Shown: positions 33,868-43,556, numbered from the stretch's first letter. The stretch is DNA of 64,000 nt from DASYKS01 sp031404815 (GCA_031404815.1 JANNIH010000152.1:15392-79391), one strand, 5' to 3'. The notes: generated by a model not told the origin, from the sequence alone. Program-made: numbers and translations.

Positions 33868-35721
33868 ATGCCCATCGTGACTCCCCCGAACGTTTCCGCG
33901 GCGGCGCCGTCGGCTCTCCCGACCGAGATCGAATTGGAGATCGGACCTGACTTCGAACCGGTGACCGTAGAGGTCGAAACGGTCGAGACGGTCCGGGTCG
34001 AAGAGGTGCCGCCTCCGGCCTGGCCGCCGGTTCCTCCCTACGATTCGACGTTGCCGCGCGTCGCTCCGGCCGGTTGGGAGCTGATGCCGGACGAGCCGCC
34101 TGAAGGGGTGGTGCGGCGGTTCTTTACCACGCACAAGCATTTCCTCGGGTTGTTGAACGGCGGGCTGGTCGCCCATGCGCGCCATGGCGCGCAGTTCGGG
34201 CGGGGGCAGGGGTTCGCGTTTCTGTTTCGGCTGGAGAAGCTGACCGCCTGGATCGTCCGGCCGTTCTTGAACAAACAGCTGCGCGATCTGCCGTTTCCCG
34301 TGCAGCTGCGGCGCCGCTTGGAGATCTTGGGACCCACCTACATCAAGCTCGGCCAGGTGCTCGCGCTGCGCCAGGACATTCTCCCCGAGTCGATCACCGA
34401 GGAGCTTAAAAACCTGCTCGACCGGCTGCCGGTGGTCACGTTCGACCGCTATTGCGATCTGATCCAGGGCGACCTCGGCCGCCCGATCGGCGAGCTGTTC
34501 TCCTGGATCGACCCCAAGCCGCTCGGCTCGGCGTCGATCGCCCAGACCCATCGGGCGACGACGCTCGAAGGCGACTCGGTCATCTTGAAGGTGGTCAAAC
34601 CCGGTATTCGCGGCACACTCACGCGCGACGCCTGGCTGCTCAAAGGGCTCGGCGTGATCCTCCAGAAGATCCTCCCCCGCTATCAGCCGAAACGGGTGAT
34701 CGCCGAGTTCGTCGAATACACCCGCCGCGAGGTGGACCTCCGCCGCGAGGCGGACAACGCGGAGACGTTCGCCGCCAACTTCGCCGATTTACCCGGGGTC
34801 GCGTTCCCGAAGATCTACCGCTCCCACAGCGGCTCGCGCGTGCTGTGCATGGAGTTCTTCTCCGGCTTCAAGCCGAGCGACCGGCAAGCGTTGGAGCTGT
34901 CCGAAGGGGACCGCGACCGGCTGATCGACTACGGCGCCGCGGCGATCATCCGGATGATCTACAAAGACGGCTTCTTCCACGCCGACCTCCATCCGGGCAA
35001 CCTGTTGATCCTGCCCGACCCGAAGGGCTCGCGCCTCGGCTTCATCGATCTCGGCATGGTCGGCCGATTCGATTCCGAGCTGAGGAAGACCCTGCTCAAC
35101 TATTTCTACTCGCTGGTGATGGGCGATGCCGAGGGGGCCGCGCGCTATCTGGTGAACGTGGCACAGGAAGGCCCGGGCGCCGACCCGGGCGGCTTCCGCC
35201 GCGAGCTGACCGAAATTCTCGCGCGCTGGGGGCGGAGCAAAAACTTCAAGGACTTTTCGCTCGCCCAGCTGATCTTGCGCTCGGTCAACATGGGCGCCCA
35301 GCACGGGCTGTTCTTCCCCGTCGAGATGGTGCTGATGGTCAAAGCGCTGGTGACCTTCGAAGGGGTGGGGCAGATCTTGAAGCCGGGGCTCGACGTCGCC
35401 GCGGTCTCGCAAGCCCACGCCAACAAGATCTTCATGGATCAGTTCAGCCCGATCACCCTCGGCCGCCAGTTCCTACGCGGTGTGCCCGAGCTGCTCGAAG
35501 CGCTGGGCAAAGCCCCCGGCCTGGTGATGGAAGGGGCGAAGATGATCGAGCAGATGGCCCGCCGGGCACCGGAAAATCCGTTCGCCGGCCTGCGCGGCAC
35601 CATCTTCGGTGGGTTCTGCATGGTGGCGGGCGCCGTGCTCGCGAGCACCGGCACCCCCTGGTACGCCTGGTCGATCCTGTTCGTCGTCGGCCTGATCGCC
35701 GGGCTCTCGCGCAAGCGGTAG
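33868..35721 (+). CDS. UbiB/ABC1 (AarF) atypical kinase family protein
   Basis: 617 residues from the ATG at 33868; an in-frame start 15 codons upstream is possible. After an acidic Pro/Val/Glu-rich N-terminus of about 80 residues comes the UbiB protein-kinase-like fold: the KxGQ block YIKLGQVLALRQDILPE, the Ala-loop GSASIAQTHRA, the Lys strand ILKVVKPGI, EVDLRREADNAE, the catalytic loop DGFFHADLHPGNLLI and the metal loop FIDLGMVGRF. The last 50 residues carry two membrane helices (GGFCMVAGAVLAS, SILFVVGLIAGLS), as in other UbiB proteins. The family supports isoprenoid-quinone metabolism through ATPase activity. No quinone biosynthesis gene is adjacent. Confidence 0.9.
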   Translation: MPIVTPPNVSAAAPSALPTEIELEIGPDFEPVTVEVETVETVRVEEVPPPAWPPVPPYDSTLPRVAPAGWELMPDEPPEGVVRRFFTTHKHFLGLLNGGLVAHARHGAQFGRGQGFAFLFRLEKLTAWIVRPFLNKQLRDLPFPVQLRRRLEILGPTYIKLGQVLALRQDILPESITEELKNLLDRLPVVTFDRYCDLIQGDLGRPIGELFSWIDPKPLGSASIAQTHRATTLEGDSVILKVVKPGIRGTLTRDAWLLKGLGVILQKILPRYQPKRVIAEFVEYTRREVDLRREADNAETFAANFADLPGVAFPKIYRSHSGSRVLCMEFFSGFKPSDRQALELSEGDRDRLIDYGAAAIIRMIYKDGFFHADLHPGNLLILPDPKGSRLGFIDLGMVGRFDSELRKTLLNYFYSLVMGDAEGAARYLVNVAQEGPGADPGGFRRELTEILARWGRSKNFKDFSLAQLILRSVNMGAQHGLFFPVEMVLMVKALVTFEGVGQILKPGLDVAAVSQAHANKIFMDQFSPITLGRQFLRGVPELLEALGKAPGLVMEGAKMIEQMARRAPENPFAGLRGTIFGGFCMVAGAVLASTGTPWYAWSILFVVGLIAGLSRKR

Positions 35722-35814
35722 ACCGGATTCAAGCCCTACGGCCGCGGAACGCCGTCGGGATCGATCGTGACTCCCCGCTCCGCGGCGGCGAGCACTCGGT
35801 GGATGACCATTGCC

Positions 35815-37086
35815 CTACGTTCCTTCTTCCCAGCTGTTGATGTACTTTTCCTGCTCGGGCGTCAGCACTTCGAGCGTCGCCCCCATCGATTCGAGCTTCA
35901 AGCGGGCGACTTCGCGATCGAGCTCTTCGGGGACGCGGTGGACGACGTTGCTCATCCGCTCCGGCGACTTGGCGAGGATCTCGGCGGCGAGCGCCTGGTT
36001 CGCGAAGCTCATGTCCATCACCGAGGCCGGATGCCCTTCGGCCGCGGCGAGGTTGATCAGGCGCCCTTCGCCGAGGACGTTGATCCGCCGGCCGTCGAGC
36101 AGTTTGAACTCCTGAACGAACGGCCGCACCTCGCGGTCCTCGCGGGCGAGTTCGCGCAGGCCGGGCAGATCGAGCTCGACATCGAAGTGACCGCTGTTGC
36201 AGACGATCGCGCCGTCCTTCATCGAGTTGAAGTGCTTCTTGCGGATCACGTGCTTGTTGCCGGTGACCGTGACGAAGATATCGCCGATCGGCGCCGCCTC
36301 GCTCATCGAGTGGACGCGGTGGCCGTCCATCAGCGCCTCGATCGCGCGCACCGGGTTGATCTCGACCACGATCACGTTGGCGCCTAAACCTTTGGCCCGC
36401 GACGACACACCCTTGCCGCACCAGCCGTAGCCTACGACGACCAGGTTCTTGCCCGCGAGGAGCAAGTTGGTCGCGCGAATGATGCCGTCGATCGTGCTCT
36501 GGCCGGTGCCGTACCGGTTGTCGAACAGGTGCTTGGTCTCCGATTCGTTGACCGCGATCACCGGCATCTTGAGCGCGCCGTCTCTAGCCATCGCGCGCAG
36601 GCGGTTGACGCCGGTGGTCGTCTCTTCGGTGCTTCCTTTCAGCTCCGCGATCAACTCCGGCCGATCCTTGTGGAGCATCGAGACCAGGTCCGCGCCGTCG
36701 TCCATGGTGATGTGAGGATGGACGTCGAGTGCCGATTTCAAGTGGTCGTAGTAGGTATCGTTGTCCTCACCCCGGCGGGCGTAGACCGAGATGCCGTAGT
36801 CATCGACCAGGCTCGCGGCCACATCGTCCTGGGTGGAGAGCGGGTTGCTCGCGACCAGCGTGACCTCGGCGCCGCCGGACTGAAGCGTGCGCATCAGGTT
36901 GGCGGTTTCACAGGTCACGTGCAGGCAGGCGGAGATGCGCAAGCCAGAGAGCGGCTTTTCCTGCGCGAAGCGCTTGCGGATCGTGGCCAGCACCGGCATG
37001 TGCTGGTCGGCCCACTCGATGCGCAGCTTGCCGGCGGCGGCCAAGCGCGGGTTGGTGATGTCGGAAGGAACGGTGGACGTGCTCAT
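35815..37086 (-). CDS. ahcY: Adenosylhomocysteinase
   Basis: 423 residues, full length. It hydrolyses S-adenosylhomocysteine to adenosine and homocysteine using bound NAD. Family blocks are LRISACLHVTCETANLMRTL, SNPLSTQDDVAASL, VNESETKHLFDNRYGTGQS, the NAD fold VVVGYGWCGKGVSSRAKGLG and VCNSGHFDVELDL. The C-terminus ends KLESMGATLEVLTPEQEKYI instead of the bacterial KPxHYRY, the normal form of the short, thermophile-type enzyme. It lies 82 bases downstream of metK on the same strand, so the two methyl-cycle genes may be co-transcribed. Confidence 0.95.
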   Translation of the reverse strand: MSTSTVPSDITNPRLAAAGKLRIEWADQHMPVLATIRKRFAQEKPLSGLRISACLHVTCETANLMRTLQSGGAEVTLVASNPLSTQDDVAASLVDDYGISVYARRGEDNDTYYDHLKSALDVHPHITMDDGADLVSMLHKDRPELIAELKGSTEETTTGVNRLRAMARDGALKMPVIAVNESETKHLFDNRYGTGQSTIDGIIRATNLLLAGKNLVVVGYGWCGKGVSSRAKGLGANVIVVEINPVRAIEALMDGHRVHSMSEAAPIGDIFVTVTGNKHVIRKKHFNSMKDGAIVCNSGHFDVELDLPGLRELAREDREVRPFVQEFKLLDGRRINVLGEGRLINLAAAEGHPASVMDMSFANQALAAEILAKSPERMSNVVHRVPEELDREVARLKLESMGATLEVLTPEQEKYINSWEEGT

Positions 37087-37168
37087 GTTCTGAAAACTCC
37101 GGTTCTAGGGCGCACCCGGCGGGCGCGCCCGTTGACATTCGTTATTAGGTCGCTTCCGGCTTTAGGAA

Positions 37169-38344
37169 TCAGTGGGTGGCACCGGTTTCGATCAGTTCCC
37201 CAAGGCCGGCCGAAGCGCGCAGCTCGGCGGCCCGGCTGGTGTTTTCCCAGGAGAACCCGGGCCGACCGAAGTGCCCGTAGGCGGCGGTCGGTCGATAGAT
37301 CGGGCGCCGCAGGTCGAGGTTTTCGATCAGGGCCTTCGGGGTGAGTGGGAACGCCGCACGCACCAGCCGCTCCATCGCGTCGTCTCCGATCGCGCCGGTG
37401 TCGAACGAATCGACCCGCACGGAAACCGGGTCGGCGACACCGATCGCGTAGGCGAGCTGCACCTCGACGCGCTCGGCGAGACCGGCCGCCACCAGGTTCT
37501 TTGCGATGTGGCGCGCCATGTAGCAGGCCGAACGGTCGACCTTGGTGGGATCTTTGCCCGAGAACGCGCCGCCACCGTGGCGGCCATAGCCGCCGTAGGT
37601 GTCGACGATGATCTTACGACCGGTCAAACCGCAATCGCCGTGCGGGCCGCCGATCTCGAAGCGGCCGGTGGGATTGACATAGAAGATGGTGTCGCGGTCG
37701 AGCAGCTCGGCCCGGATGGACGGCCGGATCACGCTCTCGATGACGGTCTCTCGGATCTCTTCCTGGGAAACCTCGGGAGTGTGCTGGGTCGAGATCACGA
37801 CGGTATGAACCCGCACCGGCCGTTTGCCGTCGTATTCGACCGTCACCTGGCTCTTGCCATCGGGGCGTAGCCAGGCCACCTGGCCCGAGTGACGGACCTC
37901 CGCCAAGCGAAGGGTGAGCGCGTGGGCGAGCGTGATCGGCAGCGGCATCAGCTCCGGAGTTTCGCCGCAGGCGAAGCCGAACATCAGCCCCTGGTCGCCC
38001 GCGCCCCCGGTGTCTACACCCATCGCGATGTCGGGCGACTGCGAATGGATCCTGTTGATCACTTCGCAGGTATCGGCGTCGAAGCCGATGTCGGACCGGG
38101 TATACCCGATCTCGCGCACCACCTGGCGCGCGACGCGCTCGAAATCGACTTCCACCGAGCTGGTGATCTCGCCCGCGAGGACGATCAGATCGGTGGTCAC
38201 CAGCGTCTCGGCGGCCACGCGCCCGGTCGGGTCGTGGCGCAGGATCTCGTCCAGAATGCCGTCGGAAATCTGATCGGCGACCTTGTCGGGGTGCCCCTCG
38301 GTCACCGATTCCGAAGTGAACAAATGTACGTCGCGTTGCGCCAT
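37169..38344 (-). CDS. metK: S-adenosylmethionine synthetase
   Basis: 391 residues from the ATG at 38342-38344 (AAGG seven bases upstream); a longer frame adds a 25-residue non-homologous extension. It makes S-adenosylmethionine from methionine and ATP. Typical motifs are FTSESVTEGHPDKVADQISD, the metal site GAGDQGLMFGFACGETPELM, GGPHGDCGLTGRKIIVDTYGG (in part), the P-loop-like GGGAFSGKDPTKVDRSA and YAIGVADPVSV. Downstream of it lies ahcY on the same strand. I looked for an S-adenosylmethionine riboswitch in the 190 bases upstream and could not recognise one. Confidence 0.96.
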   Translation of the reverse strand: MAQRDVHLFTSESVTEGHPDKVADQISDGILDEILRHDPTGRVAAETLVTTDLIVLAGEITSSVEVDFERVARQVVREIGYTRSDIGFDADTCEVINRIHSQSPDIAMGVDTGGAGDQGLMFGFACGETPELMPLPITLAHALTLRLAEVRHSGQVAWLRPDGKSQVTVEYDGKRPVRVHTVVISTQHTPEVSQEEIRETVIESVIRPSIRAELLDRDTIFYVNPTGRFEIGGPHGDCGLTGRKIIVDTYGGYGRHGGGAFSGKDPTKVDRSACYMARHIAKNLVAAGLAERVEVQLAYAIGVADPVSVRVDSFDTGAIGDDAMERLVRAAFPLTPKALIENLDLRRPIYRPTAAYGHFGRPGFSWENTSRAAELRASAGLGELIETGATH

Positions 38345-38531
38345 CGGACACCTTCTCGCGAGGGTCGATTTCGAGCCCTCGAGCCTGTTGAACGGTAAGG
38401 AAGATCCCCCGGCGAACACCGGCGAGATCGAGAACGGACGGGCGATGGTACCAAATCGAGCCGAGCGGGTGCCAGCGGCCCCGGATCTCCCGCAGACCTC
38501 CCACCCTCCCTTGCGTCAGAATACGGCTCTC

Positions 38532-41339
38532 ATGAACGTCGCCCACCAGGAAACCGAAGGCCCGACCGAGCCGCCGATCGAGCTTCGTCTCACCCCCTGC
38601 CTATCCCCGCACGGTCGCCTCGTGCTGGGGGCTTCCCACGAGGCTCCGGCGCTCGCACCCGATCTCGCACGGCGTCTCGGCGTGGCCTTCGCGCGGGGCT
38701 CGGGCCAGGCTCTGTTTCGCCTCGGCGCGTGCGAGGTGGGCGTTGTACTACCCCCCGTTTTCGCCTTCTGGCGCGAGTTCGGAGGGCGCTTCATCACCGC
38801 TCTGTGCACCGAGCCCGACGCCTCAGACCTCGCCACTGCCTCCGACGCCTCCGACGCCGCCGACGCAAAGAACCGGCGCGCGCCCGTTCGCCTGCCGGCG
38901 CCGCCGACCGAAGAGCTGGATCGCTTCGCTCGGGCGGCACCACCGATGCCCGGCGCCGAGTACCTGTCCGGCGCCCTCCTCGCCGCCCTCTGGGACGAGA
39001 TCGGCGTGGCCTTCGCAGCCGAGCTCGCGGCCTCCAAGGCTTCGTTGCCGGAGTTTCTGCAGCGCCTCAATCCGGCGTGGAATCTGGTCGGCCGCGTCCA
39101 TTTCAACCTGGCCGAGAATCGCGCCGACGAGGCGGCGCCGTTCGCATTCCTCGCGACTTACACGACCCGACTGTCGGCGCAGGGCAAGGCGCAGCACCTG
39201 CCGCTCGGGGCGGCACTGCGCGAATCCGCCGACGCGGCGAACCGGGACCGGCTGCTCGCGCTGCTCCTGCCGGTCCAGCGCGCCGCGGCGCGCTGCGACT
39301 GGCTGCGCGAGATGGTCGATGCCGGCGAGATCTACCACCCGCTGCGCTGGACACCGCGGGAAGCCCTGCGCCTGCTCCGCGACGTCCCGGCGCTCGAAAG
39401 CTCCGGCGTGGTGGTGCGCATGCCGGCCGGCTGGCGGGCGCATCGGCCACCGCGCCCGCAGGTCACCGCGACTTTGGGGAGCCGGCCCCCATCCGGGCTG
39501 GGGCAGGAGGCGCTGCTCGACTTCCGGATGGCGGTCACCCTGGACGGCGAGGTCCTCACCCCCGCGGAGATCCGTGCCTTGCTCGGCGCCACGGAGGGTC
39601 TCGCCCTGGTGCGCGGGCGCTGGGTGGAGATCGATTCCGCCGCGCTCGACCGGACGATGGATCGCTTCCGGCAGGCGGAAAGTCTAGCGGCGGCGGAAGG
39701 GCTCAACTTCCTCGGGGCGATGCGGGCGCTCGCGGGTGCCGACATCGCTCCGAACGAGTTGGCCGACCGCACCGACGAGGAGGGGTCGCGCGTAGTCGCC
39801 GGCGCCTGGCTCGCCGAAACGCTCGCGGGGCTCCGTTCTCCGGAGGGCTTGGGCGTGGTCGAGCCCGGGCGCGGGCTGGTCGGCGCGTTGCGCCCCTATC
39901 AGCAAGCGGGGCTCCGCTGGCTGCACCTCCTTTCGCGGCTCGGCCTCGGCGCCTGCCTCGCCGACGACATGGGGCTCGGCAAGACGATCCAAATCTTGGC
40001 GTTGCTCCTGGTCGAACGGGCGCGAGGGGAAGCTCCGACGCGCCCCAGCTTGCTGATCGCTCCGGCTTCGCTGCTCGCCAACTGGGCGGCGGAAATCGAA
40101 CGTTTCGCGCCGAGCCTCAAGGTTTTCGTCGCGCACTCCTCGGCGTTCCCGTCCGCCGACTTCGCGGAATTGAAGGAACCGGCACCCGAACGGCTCCGTG
40201 GCCAGGACCTGGTGATCACGAGCTACGGCTCGATCCTGCGTCTGGCCTGGTTGGTGACGACAGAGTGGCACCTTCTGATCCTCGACGAGGCGCAGGCGAT
40301 CAAGAACCCGAACGCCCAGCAGACGAGGGGAGCTAAAAAGCTCACGGCGCGCGCCCGCATCGCCCTCACCGGCACCCCGATCGAGAACCGGTTGAGCGAC
40401 CTCTGGTCGATCTTCGACTTCTTGAACCCCGGGCTGCTCGGTTCGGCCAAACAATTCGCGACCTACACCAAGCGCCTCGCCGAGCGGCCGCACGAGCCGT
40501 TCGGCCCCTTGCGCGAGCTGGTGCGGCCCTACATTTTGCGCCGCCTCAAAACCGACCGGAGCGTCATCGCCGATCTGCCCGACAAGATCGAACTCACCGC
40601 CTTTTGCCCGCTCGGCAAGAAGCAGGCGGCGCTCTACCAAGAGTCCGTCTTGGAGCTGGCCAAACGGCTCGCGGACACCGCGGACGATGGCATTCGGCGT
40701 CGCGGTGTGGTGCTCGCGTTCCTGATGCGCTTCAAGCAGATCTGCAACCACCCCTCGCAGTGGCTGGGCGATGGCTCTTGGGCAGAGGGCGATAGCGGGA
40801 AGTGGTCGCGGCTGCGTGAAATCGCCGAGGTGGTCGCCGCCAAGCAGGAGAAAATCCTGGTCTTCACCCAGTTCCGCGAAATGACCGCACCTCTCGCGGC
40901 TTTCCTCGGCCAGGTCTTCGGCCGGCCGGGTCTCGTGCTCTCCGGCGCCACCGAAGTGAAGAAGCGGCGGGAGCTGGTGCGGAGCTTCCAAGAGGATGAG
41001 TCGGTGCCCTTCTTCATCCTGTCGCTCAAGGCGGGAGGTACCGGTTTGAACCTGACCGCGGCGCAGCATGTCGTACACTTCGACCGCTGGTGGAACCCCG
41101 CGGTGGAGAACCAGGCCACCGACCGCGCGTTTCGCATCGGACAGACCCGTAACGTGTTGGTGCACAAATTCGTCTGCCGCGGCACCGTCGAAGAGAAAAT
41201 CGACCAGCTCATCGAGTCGAAGCGGGGCCTGGCGCGCGACCTGCTGGAAGGCGACACCGGGCCGCAGTTGACCGAGCTGAACGACGCCGAGCTGTTGCGA
41301 CTGGTGGCGCTCGACCTGACGGCCGCGCGCGGGGAGTGA
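38532..41339 (+). CDS. SNF2-family helicase (HepA-like) ATPase
   Basis: 935 residues from the ATG at 38532. The N-terminal 430 residues form the SNF2-associated region (LLDFRMAVTLDGEVLTPAEI near its end). The ATPase starts LRPYQQAGLRWLHLLSRLGL with motif I CLADDMGLGKTIQILALLL and motif II LLILDEAQAIKN. Motif III is ALTGTPIENRLSDLWSIFDF, and the C-terminal lobe has LVFTQFREM, ILSLKAGGTGLNLTAAQHVV and FRIGQTRNVLVHKFVCRGTVEE. It should be a DNA-dependent translocase that remodels protein-DNA or transcription complexes. It is followed after three bases by a SWIM-domain gene, a recurrent partner of this subfamily. Confidence 0.92.
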   Translation: MNVAHQETEGPTEPPIELRLTPCLSPHGRLVLGASHEAPALAPDLARRLGVAFARGSGQALFRLGACEVGVVLPPVFAFWREFGGRFITALCTEPDASDLATASDASDAADAKNRRAPVRLPAPPTEELDRFARAAPPMPGAEYLSGALLAALWDEIGVAFAAELAASKASLPEFLQRLNPAWNLVGRVHFNLAENRADEAAPFAFLATYTTRLSAQGKAQHLPLGAALRESADAANRDRLLALLLPVQRAAARCDWLREMVDAGEIYHPLRWTPREALRLLRDVPALESSGVVVRMPAGWRAHRPPRPQVTATLGSRPPSGLGQEALLDFRMAVTLDGEVLTPAEIRALLGATEGLALVRGRWVEIDSAALDRTMDRFRQAESLAAAEGLNFLGAMRALAGADIAPNELADRTDEEGSRVVAGAWLAETLAGLRSPEGLGVVEPGRGLVGALRPYQQAGLRWLHLLSRLGLGACLADDMGLGKTIQILALLLVERARGEAPTRPSLLIAPASLLANWAAEIERFAPSLKVFVAHSSAFPSADFAELKEPAPERLRGQDLVITSYGSILRLAWLVTTEWHLLILDEAQAIKNPNAQQTRGAKKLTARARIALTGTPIENRLSDLWSIFDFLNPGLLGSAKQFATYTKRLAERPHEPFGPLRELVRPYILRRLKTDRSVIADLPDKIELTAFCPLGKKQAALYQESVLELAKRLADTADDGIRRRGVVLAFLMRFKQICNHPSQWLGDGSWAEGDSGKWSRLREIAEVVAAKQEKILVFTQFREMTAPLAAFLGQVFGRPGLVLSGATEVKKRRELVRSFQEDESVPFFILSLKAGGTGLNLTAAQHVVHFDRWWNPAVENQATDRAFRIGQTRNVLVHKFVCRGTVEEKIDQLIESKRGLARDLLEGDTGPQLTELNDAELLRLVALDLTAARGE

Positions 41340-41342
41340 CGC

Positions 41343-42134
41343 ATGTTCGATGAAGGTTGGCGCCGTCCCTACGTGCCGGTCGCCACACGGCGGCGCAAAG
41401 CGGCCCTGGAGGTGGCGAAGCTCGCCAAGAAGGGGCAACCCGCGACACCGGTGACAATAGAAGGCCGCACCATCGCCCGCACCTTCTGGGGCAAGGCCTG
41501 GTGCGAGAACCTGGAACGCTACAGCGACTATGCGAATCGCCTGCCGCGCGGCCGGACCTACGTCAGGAACGGCTCCGTGGTCGACCTCAAGATCTCCGCC
41601 GATGGAGTGACGGCACTGGTCAGCGGTTCGAAGCTCTACCGGGTGCAGGTCACGGTGGCACCGGTGCCGACCGAGCGTTGGCGCTCGCTCTGCCGAGATT
41701 GCGCGGGGGCGATCGACTCGCTCGTCGAGCTTCTCCAAGGGCGCTTCTCACAAGGGGTGATGGAGCGGCTCTGTGTGAAGAACACGGGGCTGTTTCCGGC
41801 TCCCAGCGAAATCAAGCTCGCCTGCTCCTGCTCCGACTGGGCTTCGATGTGCAAACACGTCGCCGCGGTGCTCTACGGCATCGGCGCCCGGCTCGACGAG
41901 CGGCCCGAACTGCTGTTCACGCTACGCCAGGTGGACGAGAAGGAGCTGATCGCCCAGGCGGGAAAGGCCCTGCCGGTCGGCCGAAAAGTGCCCGCGGCGC
42001 AAAAGGTGCTGGCGAGCGATGGCCTCGCGGAACTCTTCGGCCTGGAGCTGGGCGAGGAGGAACGCCCCAAGAAGCCGCGACCGGCGACGAAAGCTCCGGC
42101 AAAGGCCGCGAAGAGACGCCCCCCGAAAGGTTGA
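41343..42134 (+). CDS. SWIM zinc-finger protein, partner of SNF2 helicase
   Basis: 263 residues. The SWIM motif CxCx(n)CxH is KLACSCSDWASMCKHVAAVL (about residues 160-179), a zinc-binding fold that mediates DNA or protein contact. The N-terminal part (FWGKAWCENLERYSDYANRL, RGRTYVRNGSVVDLKI) is the conserved block seen in bacterial SWIM proteins next to SNF2 helicases. The C-terminal tail is Lys/Pro/Ala-rich and probably disordered and nucleic-acid binding. Three bases separate it from the helicase stop, so the two are co-translated. Confidence 0.88.
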   Translation: MFDEGWRRPYVPVATRRRKAALEVAKLAKKGQPATPVTIEGRTIARTFWGKAWCENLERYSDYANRLPRGRTYVRNGSVVDLKISADGVTALVSGSKLYRVQVTVAPVPTERWRSLCRDCAGAIDSLVELLQGRFSQGVMERLCVKNTGLFPAPSEIKLACSCSDWASMCKHVAAVLYGIGARLDERPELLFTLRQVDEKELIAQAGKALPVGRKVPAAQKVLASDGLAELFGLELGEEERPKKPRPATKAPAKAAKRRPPKG

Positions 42135-42145
42135 CGCGAAGCGCC

Positions 42146-42757
42146 CTACCCCCGCGGATGCCCTTCGATCAGCCCATAAAACAGCGTCGAGAGGGCGTGG
42201 AAGGTGGAGAGAGCGATCGTCTGGCGGCGGGTCTCGAAGCCGCCGGTGAGCGAGGCGATCAGGCCGCCGGCCCTGCGGGTGCCGGGGACGGAGAAGCGGA
42301 TCTGGTCGCTGTCGAGGCCGGCGACGATTCGATCCGGCAGTTGGACCGAGCCGGAAGCTCCCCACGCCTGGCCGAGCCGGCTGCGGATCGAGGTCCAGTT
42401 GTGAACGAATAGGCGCGGCTCGCCGTCGATCGTCAAGGAGTGCAGTCCCCCCTCGGTCGCGGCATAGAAGTGGTACTGCTCGCCGAGCAGTCGCTGCATC
42501 TTCGCGGTCCGCTCCCCGAGAATCCCGAGCACCTCGTCGTCGGAAGTCGCGAGGCCGCTCGGGGTTTCTTCGACCGTCTGCGGCACGACCACGACGCTCA
42601 GGTGGCGATCGTAGCCGTCGCGGAGATAGCGATAGAACCCGTCGCGCACACCGAGCAGGCGATCCGACCGATCCTCTCGATCGAGCGAGGGGTTCGCGAC
42701 GGCGACTTCGACTCCGGATTGGAGCCGCTGCCAGAAGTCTTTAAGATCGTGGGCCAT
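42146..42757 (-). CDS. DUF84-like (non-canonical purine NTP phosphatase family) protein
   Basis: 203 residues. The pattern VEVAVANPSLDREDRSDRLL, then FYAATEGGLHSLTIDGEPRL, VHNWTSIRS, GSVQLPDRIV and a closing SLTGGFETRRQTIALSTFHA resembles the DUF84/YjjX fold, which hydrolyses inosine or xanthosine triphosphate. The N-terminal substrate loop is less well conserved, so activity is uncertain. Its ATG (42755-42757) interlocks with the ATG of the divergent methyltransferase gene on one CATG, leaving no intergenic DNA. Ribosome sites are weak on both sides, so one start could be a few codons downstream. Confidence 0.6.
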   Translation of the reverse strand: MAHDLKDFWQRLQSGVEVAVANPSLDREDRSDRLLGVRDGFYRYLRDGYDRHLSVVVVPQTVEETPSGLATSDDEVLGILGERTAKMQRLLGEQYHFYAATEGGLHSLTIDGEPRLFVHNWTSIRSRLGQAWGASGSVQLPDRIVAGLDSDQIRFSVPGTRRAGGLIASLTGGFETRRQTIALSTFHALSTLFYGLIEGHPRG

Positions 42758-43556
42758 GATCGAGAGTCGGCAGAACCGTGTCGCGAAGGATATTCGGCGC
42801 CTGAGGCGAAGTAAAGGCGACCACGCCGTACTCGAAGGCCCCCATCTGGTGGGCGAGGCGCTCGGCGCCGGGCTGGCGCTCGAAACCGTGCTCGCGACCG
42901 AAGAGTTCTTGACCTCCGAGGAAGGGCGCGCGATCGCCCGCCGCCTCCCTGCTGAGCCGACCCTCGTTTCGGCCGACCTGCTCGATTCGCTCGCCGACGC
43001 CGATTCGCCCAAGGGGCTGCTCGCGATCGCCCATCTGCCGCGCGGCGGAGCGGCGGCTCTGCCGCTTCGCCCCGACGGGCTCTACCTCTATCTCGATGGC
43101 ATTCAAGATCCGGGCAACCTCGGCGCGATCGCCCGCGTCGCCGAAGCGACCGGTGCTGCGGGTCTGGCGCTCTCCCCCGGCAGCGTCCACCCGAACCACC
43201 CGCGCGCCCTGCGCGCCTCGGCCGGCAGCCTGCTCCGTCTGGTGGTTGCGGTAGGGGTCACCGCGGAGGAACTTTCCGCGCATCTCGCACCGCTCTCCCC
43301 CACCTGGACTGCGCTCGCCGCGGCGGGCGGGCACGATCTCTACGCCGCCGAGCTGCCGGGGGGAAAGGACGCGCCGGGCGCGCTGATCCTCGCACTCGGC
43401 GCCGAAGGCCCCGGGTTGTCGCGCGAAATCGAGCAGCTCGTGGCGCGCGCAGGTTTCCTCCTCACCATCCCGCTCACACCCCCGGTCGAATCGTTGAACG
43501 TCGCGGTCGCCGCCGCGGTCGCCCTGTTCGAAATCCGGCGGCGGCGGATGCCGTGA
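42756..43556 (+). CDS. TrmH/SpoU-family RNA 2'-O-ribose methyltransferase
   Basis: 266 residues with an N-terminal substrate-binding domain (FAVLEGPHLV-like AVLEGPHLVGEALGAGLALE) and the trefoil-knot SPOUT domain. The three SpoU motifs are LDGIQDPGNLGAIARVAEAT, LALGAEGPGLSREIEQL and IPLTPPVESLNVAVAAAVAL. It methylates ribose 2'-OH in rRNA or tRNA with S-adenosylmethionine; RlmB-like specificity is possible but not shown. Its start codon overlaps that of the divergent DUF84-like gene. Two strong palindromes follow the stop and could form the transcript end. Confidence 0.9.
   Translation: MIESRQNRVAKDIRRLRRSKGDHAVLEGPHLVGEALGAGLALETVLATEEFLTSEEGRAIARRLPAEPTLVSADLLDSLADADSPKGLLAIAHLPRGGAAALPLRPDGLYLYLDGIQDPGNLGAIARVAEATGAAGLALSPGSVHPNHPRALRASAGSLLRLVVAVGVTAEELSAHLAPLSPTWTALAAAGGHDLYAAELPGGKDAPGALILALGAEGPGLSREIEQLVARAGFLLTIPLTPPVESLNVAVAAAVALFEIRRRRMP

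Noticed and set aside
37087..37168. SAH riboswitch ahead of ahcY
   Set aside because: The gap holds a GGGCGC/GCGCCC hairpin but none of the conserved SAH-binding sequence.
38345..38531. S-adenosylmethionine riboswitch upstream of metK
   Set aside because: A G-rich stretch and a GGCACCC segment look slightly similar to S-box elements, but the conserved core, kink-turn and P1 pairing are not there.
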